A stretch of 13,038 bases of DNA from an uncultured Planctomycetales bacterium (GTDB lineage: Bacteria; Planctomycetota; Planctomycetia; Pirellulales; S012-138), in assembly GCA_937982665.1 (NCBI GenBank), contig CALJLD010000008.1, positions 1 through 13,038 of the forward strand, written 5' to 3'. Shown here piece after piece: positions 6,173 to 13,038 of this stretch; positions within the stretch are counted from its first letter, which is position 1; the number at the start of each line of letters is the position of its first letter. The notes beneath the pieces were generated by a model. That model was given only the letters and a program-made list of their open reading frames with translations. It had not been told where the DNA came from and made no database searches. The translations under genes were made by a program, and so were the position numbers.

Positions 6173-8104
6173 TCAAGCGTTCTCGTCCACTTCCATCCCC
6201 AACTGCCGCATCTTGCGGTAGAGGTTGGAGCGATGAAGCCCCAGGCGTTTTGCGGCCTCGGTCATGTTCTTGCTGGAGAGATCAATGGCCCGCCGGATGT
6301 GGTCCGCCTGAAATTCGGCCGTGGCATCGGCCAGCGGCAAATCTCCGTAGGATGCCGCTTCGCCTTTTGCCGCCTGAGGGGAAAGGATGAATGCCAGGTC
6401 ATCAGCGTCAATTTCAGCACCTTGGAAAAGATACGCCAGCCGCTCCATCAAGTTTCGCAACTCACGCACGTTGCCAGGCCACGCATGCGATTCCAAGCGA
6501 GCCTTCGCCGCGGCGGTAAAGCCAGGCAATGGCCGTCGGGCACGAGCCGCGAACTCTCCGAGAAAATACTCAGCCAAGATCTGAATGTCTCCGGCGCGCT
6601 CCCGTAACGGCGGGATTTGCAATGTGACGACATTCAGCCGGAAATAAAGATCCTCTCGAAACTTCTTTTCGGAAACGAGTTTTGCCAAGTCCTGGTTTGT
6701 CGCTGCCACAACTCGGGCGTCCGTGGGAATCGTCTCAGAGCCGCCAACGCGCACGACAACCTTTTCTTCCAGCACGCGAAGCAACTTAGCCTGTCCGTTC
6801 AGGCTCATATCTCCGATTTCATCGAGGAAGATCGTGCCGCCAGAGGCCAACTCAAATTTGCCGCGACGCATCTCATCGGCGCCAGTAAACGCACCTTTTT
6901 CGTGACCGAACAACTCGCTTTCGAGCAACGTCTCACTGATTGCCGCGCAGTTGACCGCAATGAATGGCTCCGCATGCCGCGCCCCCAAGTAATGCACGCT
7001 TTGCGCGACAACTTCCTTCCCTGTGCCGTTCTCGCCGAGAATCAAAACCGCCAGGTCAGTCTCAGCCACGCGCTCGACTGTGGCGCGGAGTTTCCGCATC
7101 ACGGGGCTGTCGCCCACCAGCCGTACGCCCTGTGCTGCTTGCGCGCTGATCTGTTCCTTGGCTTCTAGCAGCCGCGTTCGCTCTTGCGTGTTTTCCAAGG
7201 CAATCGCCGCATGGTGGGCCAATTCCGTGAGCGCATCTTCGTCTTCGGCCGTGAACTCTCCCTCGCGCTTGTTGAGCACTTCGAATGCGCCAAAGAGTTC
7301 TCCGGTGCGGCCTCGCAGCGGAACGCAGATCAAAGTCTCGGTCTGGTAACCAAGCTGTTTGTCCACATCGCGGGCAATGCGATCCTGTCCGCGGCGCTCG
7401 TTGACGCGGGCAGGTTCACCTGTCTGCACAACATTTCCCACAACTCCAGCGTCATCCGGAATGCGAAGTTCATCGCCTTCCACGCCCAATGCCGGCCGCC
7501 CGACGAGGATCTTTTTGACCTTATCCCAAAGAAAAATGCTGGCGCGGTCCGCGCTCAGCAACTTTGTAGCAGCTTCCGCCATGCGTCGCAGCAACGGGAT
7601 CATCTCGTGCGTCTGATTCCAGTCAGCCGCGATTTCCAGCACAGCTTCCAAGCGGTTTAACCGGCGCTGCAGGCGAGTTCTCGCGCGGATTTGCGCGAGC
7701 GCATCGGTGATCATTTGACTGATCGCCGCGATTTGTTCTTGCTGGTCCGTCGAGAAAGAATCCTGGGCGATAGCCAGCACGTCAATGTTGGTGTTTGAAG
7801 CGGCAAACAGCGGCACCGCAAGCCACCCGTCCGCATGCGTCGGCTCTTCTCGATCACTGGCTTCCGCCAGGAGGTCCGAACCAGGCCTGGCGGGAGATGC
7901 ATCGCCGGCCTTCGCCCTGAGGCGCCATTCGTCCTCATCACGGCTGAGAATTGCGATGCTGGTTGACGACCAGGCATCCTTCAGCGCAAGGGCCAGCCAT
8001 TCCATAAATGCCGAAGTGTCGGTCGCCTGCCCGGCCTTCCATAGGATTGGGGCGGCAAGCTGACTATGCTGTTGCTGGTCGAAGATCGGTGGGCGAGACG
8101 ACAC
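6173..8104 (-). CDS. Sigma54-dependent transcriptional activator, GAF-GAF-AAA+-Fis
   Basis: This 643-residue enhancer-binding protein activates sigma54 RNA polymerase. The N-terminus (about 30-140) looks like a degenerate GAF domain, and residues 165-303 form a clear GAF sensor. The AAA+ domain has Walker A GENGTGKE (357-364), the sigma54-contacting loop GAFTGA (404-409), Walker B TIFLDEIGD (424-432) and the arginine-finger region FREDLYFRL (482-490). A Fis-type helix-turn-helix lies at about 598-637 (MTEAAKRLGLHRSNLYRKM). No receiver domain is present, so it probably answers a small molecule or redox signal through GAF and not a histidine kinase. The start is a GTG at 8104; a stop lies five codons upstream and no clear ribosome site is seen. 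The gene is divergent from cardiolipin synthase. The likeliest target is the small TPR gene downstream. Confidence 0.95.
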   Translation of the reverse strand: MSSRPPIFDQQQHSQLAAPILWKAGQATDTSAFMEWLALALKDAWSSTSIAILSRDEDEWRLRAKAGDASPARPGSDLLAEASDREEPTHADGWLAVPLFAASNTNIDVLAIAQDSFSTDQQEQIAAISQMITDALAQIRARTRLQRRLNRLEAVLEIAADWNQTHEMIPLLRRMAEAATKLLSADRASIFLWDKVKKILVGRPALGVEGDELRIPDDAGVVGNVVQTGEPARVNERRGQDRIARDVDKQLGYQTETLICVPLRGRTGELFGAFEVLNKREGEFTAEDEDALTELAHHAAIALENTQERTRLLEAKEQISAQAAQGVRLVGDSPVMRKLRATVERVAETDLAVLILGENGTGKEVVAQSVHYLGARHAEPFIAVNCAAISETLLESELFGHEKGAFTGADEMRRGKFELASGGTIFLDEIGDMSLNGQAKLLRVLEEKVVVRVGGSETIPTDARVVAATNQDLAKLVSEKKFREDLYFRLNVVTLQIPPLRERAGDIQILAEYFLGEFAARARRPLPGFTAAAKARLESHAWPGNVRELRNLMERLAYLFQGAEIDADDLAFILSPQAAKGEAASYGDLPLADATAEFQADHIRRAIDLSSKNMTEAAKRLGLHRSNLYRKMRQLGMEVDENA

Positions 8105-8145
8105 GGTTTTGTTGGGCTATAACATGTTGCAAGGCGAAGTTGCTC

Positions 8146-8171
8146 TGCTGGCCGTCCAAATCAAGCCAGCA
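8146..8171. promoter_or_regulatory. Dyad in the divergent activator / cardiolipin synthase promoter region
   Basis: TGCTGGC (8146-8152) and GCCAGCA (8165-8171) are perfect 7-bp arms with a 12-base spacer, about one and a half helical turns between centres. They sit in the 170-bp gap between the divergent starts at 8104 and 8275, so a regulator bound here could control either gene. I found no convincing -35/-10 pair in this gap. TTGACG (8185) and TATAGT (8205) are only 14 bases apart. Confidence 0.35.
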
Positions 8172-8274
8172 AGGCAGTTGCACATTGACGTGATTGCCTC
8201 ACTTTATAGTCCCTCTTTGGCCATCTGGCTATCTGCTCATCTCGCACTCACTCGCCCGTTCGGACGAAGTCTCG

Positions 8275-9753
8275 ATGGATTTGATTGATCTCGCTCTCTT
8301 TGCGCAGAAGAGTGAACCTGGCCAAGACTCTGTAACCGCCGGGACGGCGATTCTGTTCATAGTCGACTGGCTGATTCGTCTTGCGATGCTGCCAATCGTT
8401 ACGCAGCGACGTCAGCCGAATTCCGCAATGAGTTGGCTGCTGGTGATCTTCTTTCTGCCAATTCCCGGGCTGGTGCTGTACTTGCTGATTGGCGAAGACC
8501 GCTTGCCGCATCGCCGGCTTTCCCGACACGCCCGGTTGATGGAGCGATACGCCAGGCTCTGGCAAAGATTCCATAAGCACCCAAACATCGTCCGGCCGAA
8601 GCTCGCGCACTGCGAGCCTGCCGTGCAACTCTCGGAGAAACTCAGCCGCATGCCCATTCTGGGCGGAAATGACATGGACGTCATTGCCGACACGGATGAG
8701 TTTATTGACCAACTGGTTGCGGACATTGACGCCGCGACGGATCACGTGCATCTGCTTTTCTACATCTATGTGTTTGATGAGACGGGGCAGAAAGTTGCCG
8801 AGGCGCTTGCCAGGGCGGCTCAGCGCGGTGTGACATGTCGGTTGCTCGTAGACGCTGTGGGGTCGTCCCGGTTCGTCAAGAAACACATGCGGCAGCTTCG
8901 CGAGCAGGACATTCTCGTCCATCCGATGTTGCCTGTTGGTATTCTGCGTCGCCGGATGGCGCGAATCGACATGCGCAACCATCGCAAGCTGGCCATCATC
9001 GATGGGCGCATTGCGTTCACGGGATCGCAAAACATCGTCAATGCCAACTACGGTAAACGCAAACTTGTCTGGCATGACATGATGGTCCGCCTCACCGGGC
9101 CAGTGACGCTTGAACTTCAAGCTGTGTTCCTGGCTGATTGGTACCATGAGACCGAAGAGATCTTGGATGCTCCTGGTTTGTTCCCTGAGCCGGAGTTGAC
9201 AGGCGAAATCCCCGCTCAGGCGTTACCCAGCGGACCGAGTTTTCCAACTGAGAACTATCAGCGTGTGGCGCTCACCGCCATTCACGGTTCGAAGCAGCAA
9301 GTCACGATAACGACCCCTTACTTCGTGCCAGATGAACCACTGATGCAAGCGATCCAGACTGCGGTATTGCGCGGCGTCCAAGTGCGTTTGATAGTTCCGC
9401 GCAAGCTGGATCAGATTCTGGTGGGTGCGGCTGCACGGGCCCACTACAAAGAGTTTCTGAGAATCGGTGGAGAGTTGCTGCTATTCTCGCCCGGCTTACT
9501 ACATGCAAAGACATTGACGATAGATAACGATATCGCGTTGGTTGGCACGGCCAACTTCGACATTCGATCCTTTGCCTTGAACTTTGAATTGAATGTCCTT
9601 TTGTATCAGCGAGACGCGACGCGCCAGATCCTCGAATTGCAGGAAAATTACGTGAGCAAATCGCGACGCGTCACTCTTGCGGAATGGAACAAGCGGCCCC
9701 TGGGTAGAAGGCTGTGGGAAAACATGGTGCGAATGATGAGCCCGCTGCTGTAA
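8275..9753 (+). CDS. cls: Cardiolipin synthase (phospholipase D family)
   Basis: The 492-residue membrane enzyme condenses two phosphatidylglycerols to cardiolipin and glycerol. Two N-terminal helices (about 22-42 and 52-72) anchor it and are joined by a short basic loop. Both HKD motifs of the PLD superfamily are intact: H236-x-K238-x4-D243 in RNHRKLAIIDGRIAFTGSQN, and H410-x-K412-x4-D417 in LLHAKTLTIDNDIALVG, followed by the usual NFDIRSF. Length and architecture match bacterial ClsA-type enzymes. ATG 8275 is chosen because the family begins just before the first helix. A TTG at 8194 would add 27 residues without clear homology, and no strong ribosome site marks either start. The gene is divergent from the sigma54 activator. 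A role in envelope maintenance is expected; no link to the activator is shown. Confidence 0.95.
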   Translation: MDLIDLALFAQKSEPGQDSVTAGTAILFIVDWLIRLAMLPIVTQRRQPNSAMSWLLVIFFLPIPGLVLYLLIGEDRLPHRRLSRHARLMERYARLWQRFHKHPNIVRPKLAHCEPAVQLSEKLSRMPILGGNDMDVIADTDEFIDQLVADIDAATDHVHLLFYIYVFDETGQKVAEALARAAQRGVTCRLLVDAVGSSRFVKKHMRQLREQDILVHPMLPVGILRRRMARIDMRNHRKLAIIDGRIAFTGSQNIVNANYGKRKLVWHDMMVRLTGPVTLELQAVFLADWYHETEEILDAPGLFPEPELTGEIPAQALPSGPSFPTENYQRVALTAIHGSKQQVTITTPYFVPDEPLMQAIQTAVLRGVQVRLIVPRKLDQILVGAAARAHYKEFLRIGGELLLFSPGLLHAKTLTIDNDIALVGTANFDIRSFALNFELNVLLYQRDATRQILELQENYVSKSRRVTLAEWNKRPLGRRLWENMVRMMSPLL

Positions 9754-9904
9754 GGCCAAACGAGTTACTTTGCCGAATTCCAGCCAGAGCGCTAGAATGA
9801 ATGCACGAGTCTTAGAGCTTGCTGGTGGGTATTCCTTGGCGAGTTTTGTGCAGGCGCATATCGTGCAAGCGAACTCTTCTTTTTGGGGCAAACGGAGTAA
9901 GAAC

Positions 9905-11128
9905 ATGAGCGGATGGAGATTGAGCGTTTGCCGAGCCTCGCTTCTGGTAGCTGTTGTGGTCGCTTTTGCGTGGGCCTGTTTGCCGGTTGTTTCTCTGGCG
10001 CAACAACAGCAAGACCCGCCGGGCGAACTCCCGCCGCCTCAGGCTGGCGTTGACCAGTCTGCACAAGGCGAAGGCCGCAACGGCAATCAGCAAAGCAGCG
10101 TCAAAGCTGACGATTCCCAAACCGACGCCGCGCAGATACCCGAGTTCTCAAGTTCACTCCAAGCCGGGCAGGAGGCTTATCACCGAGCCGAACAACAGCG
10201 GCTCGACGCCATGTCGCGTCAACTTGGGCTGAGCGAAGCCATGCGTTGGCGGGCTGCCCTGCCCCCGGTGGAAGCCTACTACTCGCCGGGATTCTTTGGC
10301 GGCTATGCTGGGCCGTCCTACTCTTTGGCGGATTCCATCATGGAATCGCCATGGCGCCCTTGGAGCAACGTCGACTTTGGCTATCGCTATGACAATCCCG
10401 TGCGACAGCCGATTGGTGTTGAGTCCGTTCAAACAGGACCAAACACTTGGGAAAGCCGACCGCTGTACGCAGGCGATCAATTGCATGACTCCGCGCAAAC
10501 AGATGGCGTTGCTGTGCAAACAGAAGGCGTTCATCCGCTGATTGAAACCAAAGCTGCACGTTCGGCCAGTCCGACGGAAAATCTGGACATGACAACTGTT
10601 CGACGACGTGCATTCGCCGCATTAGAGCAAGCTGAATTCCAGATGGCATTGGAAGGCGCAAGCCAGATGTTGCAGTTAGACCCGACCAATAGCGAAGCGA
10701 TGCATCTCTCGCTACATGCGGACGTTGGCTTAATGCGATTCGCTGATGCGGTCGTTGATCTTGACCTTGCGCTCTCCAATTCTCCGCAAGATTGGAATCT
10801 GATCGTCAAGGACTATCGGCTGTACTACGGAAAGGCCGGAGCATTCACACGCCAGCTTCGCAAAGCGGAATCTGCTGTCCGCGAGAACTCTTCGGACACG
10901 AATGCCCGATTGATCCTGGGCTATCTGTACGCAGGGCTGGGCTATGAAGATGAAGCCGCGAGCCAACTTCGAGAAGTCGTTCGACAAGCCAATGCGGAAG
11001 AGACTGTCGCGCGTTTGGCCAAGACTCTGCTGGATGAAATTCGCGCTGACGAAGTTTTGCCCCAACCGCCACGTGCTGGCAATGATCAAGATGCCACGGT
11101 GAAAGCTCGCTCCGGTCGAATCCTCTAA
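9905..11128 (+). CDS. Secreted TPR-repeat protein
   Basis: The 407-residue protein begins with a signal peptide: basic start, hydrophobic core LLVAVVVAFAWACLPVV (13-29), and probable cleavage after SLA (residue 32). Next come a low-complexity Gln/Pro-rich region (33-80), a Tyr/Gly/Pro-rich region (120-165) and a TPR-like helical block (about 231-380). The helical block includes RRAFAALEQAEFQMALEGAS, AMHLSLHADVGLMRFADAVV and ARLILGYLYAGLGYEDEAAS. I chose ATG 9905 because GGAG lies seven bases upstream and the signal peptide starts there; longer in-frame starts (ATG 9797, TTG 9770) would bury it. TPR proteins of this kind act as periplasmic scaffolds, with no enzymatic residues expected. It follows cardiolipin synthase by 151 bp on the same strand; cotranscription is possible but not shown. 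Confidence 0.9.
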   Translation: MSGWRLSVCRASLLVAVVVAFAWACLPVVSLAQQQQDPPGELPPPQAGVDQSAQGEGRNGNQQSSVKADDSQTDAAQIPEFSSSLQAGQEAYHRAEQQRLDAMSRQLGLSEAMRWRAALPPVEAYYSPGFFGGYAGPSYSLADSIMESPWRPWSNVDFGYRYDNPVRQPIGVESVQTGPNTWESRPLYAGDQLHDSAQTDGVAVQTEGVHPLIETKAARSASPTENLDMTTVRRRAFAALEQAEFQMALEGASQMLQLDPTNSEAMHLSLHADVGLMRFADAVVDLDLALSNSPQDWNLIVKDYRLYYGKAGAFTRQLRKAESAVRENSSDTNARLILGYLYAGLGYEDEAASQLREVVRQANAEETVARLAKTLLDEIRADEVLPQPPRAGNDQDATVKARSGRIL

Positions 11129-11174
11129 GAGAATGAGTTAGCTCGCCGGCACTTCTTATGAGCGCAAGCCACAA

Positions 11175-11210
11175 GCCACCCAACATGCCATGATGACGGG
11201 TGGCATTCTT
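11175..11210. terminator. Possible terminator between the TPR gene and the lipoprotein gene
   Basis: GCCACCC (11175-11181) and GGGTGGC (11198-11204) form a 7-bp GC-rich stem closing a 16-base loop, followed on the plus strand by ATTCTT. It lies 46 bp after the TPR stop and 23 bp before the convergent lipoprotein stop. The loop is large and the T run poor. A competing TGCCA/TGGCA pairing (11186-11190 with 11201-11205) is also possible. Confidence 0.4.
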
Positions 11211-11233
11211 AATGGCTTAACAACGCGCCGCGG

Positions 11234-11473
11234 CTAATACGGTTGCATGTTCTGATGCAACTGGCGAGCCTCGTTCGCAACTCCGTTGCCGTCCGGGCTC
11301 AGTGCGTTTGCCGTCTCTTGACCGAATTCACGCCACGGTTCAGCGGCTGTATTCCAGGCGTTATTCCAGCGAGCCTGAGTTTGACTCCAGGGCTGACAAC
11401 CTGGCAAAGCCAGAAACAAAGCCAGGGCACACAAGGTGGCCGCCTTGGTCAAACGTGTTCTTGACTGGTGCAT
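11234..11473 (-). CDS. Small secreted lipoprotein, unknown function
   Basis: The 79-residue product has a lipoprotein signal: basic start (RTRLTK), hydrophobic core AATLCALALFLALPG, then C26 in the box LPGC, the expected lipidated cysteine. The mature part is about 54 residues, rich in Trp, Gln, Asn and Ala (WSQTQARWNNAWNTAAEPW), with two or three Trp residues spaced as in an amphipathic helix. No known domain is seen. The ATG at 11473 has only a weak GGAA site upstream. The gene faces the secreted TPR gene and is divergent from the deacetylase, with 223 bp between the starts. That gap shows no convincing promoter. Long frames that cross it are low-quality and overlap these better-supported genes. 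Confidence 0.7.
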   Translation of the reverse strand: MHQSRTRLTKAATLCALALFLALPGCQPWSQTQARWNNAWNTAAEPWREFGQETANALSPDGNGVANEARQLHQNMQPY

Positions 11474-11696
11474 GGTCGTTCCACGTGCTTCCGTACAGGG
11501 ATTTCCGAAGGGGCGGGGATAGTGCGAAATGACCTTTGCCGCGTCAAGGCCACTTCAATGGAACCCCTTTCATTGCTAGCAGCATCGCGTTTTGGATGCA
11601 GCGCACCGACTTGCGCTCGCTGCCGCTTTTGCGATAATGGCATGGGTTCATCGCCGCCAAACTTCAAGTCTTTTGCCTTACGAAGTGACCGAAACC

Positions 11697-12386
11697 ATGT
11701 TGGATATTCTTGTTTGTGCTCCGCACCCGGACGACGCCGAATTGGGAATGGGAGGAGCGATTCTCTCGTTCCTGAAAGCCGGCCTGCGTGTTGGCGTTCT
11801 GGATTTAACTTCGGGCGAACCCACTCCACACGGCAGCCCGGAAATCCGCGCCGCAGAGACAGCAGCGGCAACGGATGTGCTAGGGCTGACCTGGCGTGAA
11901 AACCTGGACTTGCCAAATCGGGAGTTGCAGCCAACGCTTGCTGCCCGCAAAGAGTTGGCCAGCGTGTTTCGCCGTGTTCGTCCACGATGGTTGTTTGCGC
12001 CGTACTGGGTGGATGCTCATCCGGGTCGTGTTGCTGCCACAGAGTTGATTGAAGCCGAGCGGTTTTGGTCCAAGCTTTCCAAGACAGACATGCCCGGCGA
12101 GCCCTTTCATCCGGAACGCGTCTTCTATTACTTCTGTGTTCATCTGAGGATCGTTCCAGAGCCTGCCTTCGTTTTGGACATTACGCCGCACTTCGAAGCC
12201 AAGCATCAGGCAATTGCTTGCTACCAAAGCCAGTTTGTCCAAGGGCGACCACAAGAGCCGCCGACGTTTCTCGATCAGTTGAAACACGCGGACGCCTTTT
12301 GGGGATCGCGCATCGGTACGCGATACGCTGAGCCGTTCGCCAGCCGAGAACCGATTGGCTTGAGGGGCATGGCGGAGTTCGTGTAG
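11697..12386 (+). CDS. bshB1: PIG-L/LmbE family deacetylase, BshB1-like, with an altered zinc motif
   Basis: The 229-residue cytoplasmic protein matches BshB1-type N-acetylglucosaminyl-malate deacetylases of bacillithiol synthesis. It has the opening LDILVCAPHPDDAELGMGGA with H10 and D13 as metal ligands, EPTPHG (41-46), the segment ERFWSKLSKTDMPGEPF and the end EPFASREPIGL. The usual HPDH motif, whose second histidine is a zinc ligand, reads H108-P-G-R111. D and the last H are replaced, so normal zinc binding is in doubt. ATG 11697 gives the family's usual start; an earlier in-frame ATG (11637) would add about 20 unrelated residues. No strong ribosome site is seen. No bshA or bshC is in the window. 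The family call is strong, but the bacillithiol role is an inference. Confidence 0.85.
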   Translation: MLDILVCAPHPDDAELGMGGAILSFLKAGLRVGVLDLTSGEPTPHGSPEIRAAETAAATDVLGLTWRENLDLPNRELQPTLAARKELASVFRRVRPRWLFAPYWVDAHPGRVAATELIEAERFWSKLSKTDMPGEPFHPERVFYYFCVHLRIVPEPAFVLDITPHFEAKHQAIACYQSQFVQGRPQEPPTFLDQLKHADAFWGSRIGTRYAEPFASREPIGLRGMAEFV

Positions 12387-12413
12387 GAAGAGTTTGTGAG
12401 GCAGAGTTTGTGC
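12371..12413 (+). repeat. Three imperfect tandem copies of a 14-15-bp unit across the end of the deacetylase gene
   Basis: Copies start at 12371 (GGCGGAGTTCGTGTA), 12386 (GGAAGAGTTTGTGA) and 12400 (GGCAGAGTTTGTGC). Ten bases (AGAGTTTGTG) are identical in the last two. The first copy encodes the final residues of the deacetylase and ends in the stop, so the array starts inside the gene and continues beyond it. Confidence 0.6.
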
Positions 12414-12524
12414 AGCATCGCGCCAACGTCGCTTTGCAAAAGTGGAAGTTGATGGAATTCCCTTGATTGCACACGGCAAGTCGATTCCAATCGCACAACA
12501 ACAGGATCTCGTTTGTTCCGTTGG

Positions 12525-12552
12525 CCTTTTCCCGATCGCCTTTTCCCGATCG
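12525..12552 (+). repeat. Exact 14-bp tandem duplication upstream of the toroid gene
   Basis: CCTTTTCCCGATCG occurs twice without a gap (12525-12538 and 12539-12552). Each copy ends in the self-complementary CGATCG. The array ends 11 bp before the ribosome site and 22 bp before the ATG at 12575, so it lies in the leader or promoter of that gene. The other content of the 12387-12574 gap is the end of the tandem copies above. Confidence 0.75.
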
Positions 12553-12574
12553 CGTTGTCTTCCAGGAGATCAGC

Positions 12575-13038
12575 ATGCGCAGTCTATTTTCGCAGCCAAT
12601 TGCGTGGAGTTTCGTCCTGGCGATCATCGTGGTTGGCGGACTTGCGAGTGCGCCTGCTTGTTCGATGCATGCCGCCGCGCAGGACCAGCAATCGACAGCG
12701 CAGGATCAACAGCAAGCGAAAGACGATGAAGATTACGACGCGCTGATCAATCGCGCAGTCGCGCGATTGCTCGAAATTCAGGAAGAAGACGGCGCCTGGC
12801 CTTACGAAGGCGTTTATCGCGTGCGACGACAAATTCCTGTCGGCTATCGCATTGGCGGAACGGCAATTGTCTGCACAGCGCTCCTGTATGCAACGCCGGC
12901 CGATCACGAGTCCGCGAATGCGGCTATTCGCCGCGGCATTGAAATTATCCTCAAGGACATGGAGCATCCGTTGATGGAGCCCAGTACGGAGGATGCGTAC
13001 GACGTGCGCGTGTGGGGGCACATCTACGCTCTCGATTT
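12575..13038 (+). CDS. Secreted alpha/alpha-toroid-like (prenyltransferase/squalene cyclase fold) protein, partial
   Basis: The first 154 residues are present; the gene continues past the right edge. A signal peptide (about 1-35) has a hydrophobic core SFVLAIIVVGGLASAPA and probable cleavage near AAA-QD, so the protein is exported. A Gln/Asp/Ala-rich linker with a short repeat (AQDQQ, twice) follows. The domain then begins: INRAVARLLEIQEEDGAWPYEGVY and VGYRIGGTAIVCTALLY resemble a repeat helix of squalene-cyclase-like toroids, in which the QEEDGAW turn is characteristic. Such planctomycete proteins are usually non-enzymatic homologues, and catalytic residues cannot be judged from this part. 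The start has AGGAG (12564-12568) six bases upstream. A tandem 14-bp duplication just before it could affect expression. Confidence 0.85.
   Translation, partial: MRSLFSQPIAWSFVLAIIVVGGLASAPACSMHAAAQDQQSTAQDQQQAKDDEDYDALINRAVARLLEIQEEDGAWPYEGVYRVRRQIPVGYRIGGTAIVCTALLYATPADHESANAAIRRGIEIILKDMEHPLMEPSTEDAYDVRVWGHIYALD

Noticed and set aside
8248..9147. A 299-codon minus-strand frame opposite cardiolipin synthase.
   Set aside because: It mirrors the coding strand of a gene with two intact HKD motifs and has no domain or signal of its own.
11164..11179. A third TGGC-N7-TTGC match (TGGCTTGTGGCTTGCG, minus strand) resembling a sigma54 promoter.
   Set aside because: It lacks the conserved A after TGGC and points into the 3' end of the TPR gene as antisense. 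It also arises from a short repeated GCCACAAGCCACC stretch that overlaps a hairpin.
11449..11985. A 178-codon minus-strand frame opposite the deacetylase.
   Set aside because: It is rich in Arg, Pro and His as expected for a shadow frame, and it covers the conserved N-terminus of the deacetylase on the other strand.

Overview
This 13 kb window is moderately GC-rich bacterial DNA, most likely from a planctomycete (Pirellulales-like). That placement is an inference. It rests on a DUF1559-like anchored protein, secreted TPR and alpha/alpha-toroid proteins, a BshB1-type deacetylase of the planctomycete style, a PhyH oxygenase, and short genes spread over both strands with few tight operons. I see no rRNA, tRNA, CRISPR array, insertion sequence, phage gene or attachment site.

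Layout. Positions 1-2081 hold the N-terminal part of a minus-strand membrane protein running off the left edge, a leader rich in dyads, a minus-strand PhyH-type dioxygenase (721-1554), and a plus-strand two-helix membrane protein (1713-2081). Positions 2078-4816 hold a minus-strand pair: glutamine-dependent NAD+ synthetase (nadE), then a DUF1559-like protein 42 bp downstream. A plus-strand BON-domain protein (5089-5394) follows, ending at a bidirectional hairpin terminator. Positions 5541-8104 are a regulatory unit on the minus strand: a 643-residue GAF-GAF-AAA+-Fis sigma54 activator (6173-8104), then a 314-bp intergenic region, then a 105-residue TPR-like protein (5541-5858). A cardiolipin synthase (8275-9753) and a secreted TPR protein (9905-11128) run on the plus strand. 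The end holds a small minus-strand lipoprotein (11234-11473), a PIG-L/BshB1-type deacetylase (11697-12386), and the start of a secreted toroid-like protein (12575 to the right edge).

The most interesting point is regulatory. The intergenic region beside the sigma54 activator carries a near-consensus -24/-12 promoter (TGGCATATCGCTTGCT, minus strand, 5905-5920), 47 bp upstream of the small TPR gene and its strong AGGAGG ribosome site. Upstream lie two related copies of a GTCATTTT-type motif that could be activator sites. The activator and the small TPR protein may therefore form a self-contained module of unknown trigger. A second promoter of the same form (complement 617-632) precedes the membrane gene at the left edge and may make it part of the same regulon.

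The other strong observation is in the BshB1-like deacetylase. The family motif HPDH reads HPGR, which replaces an expected zinc-ligand histidine with arginine.
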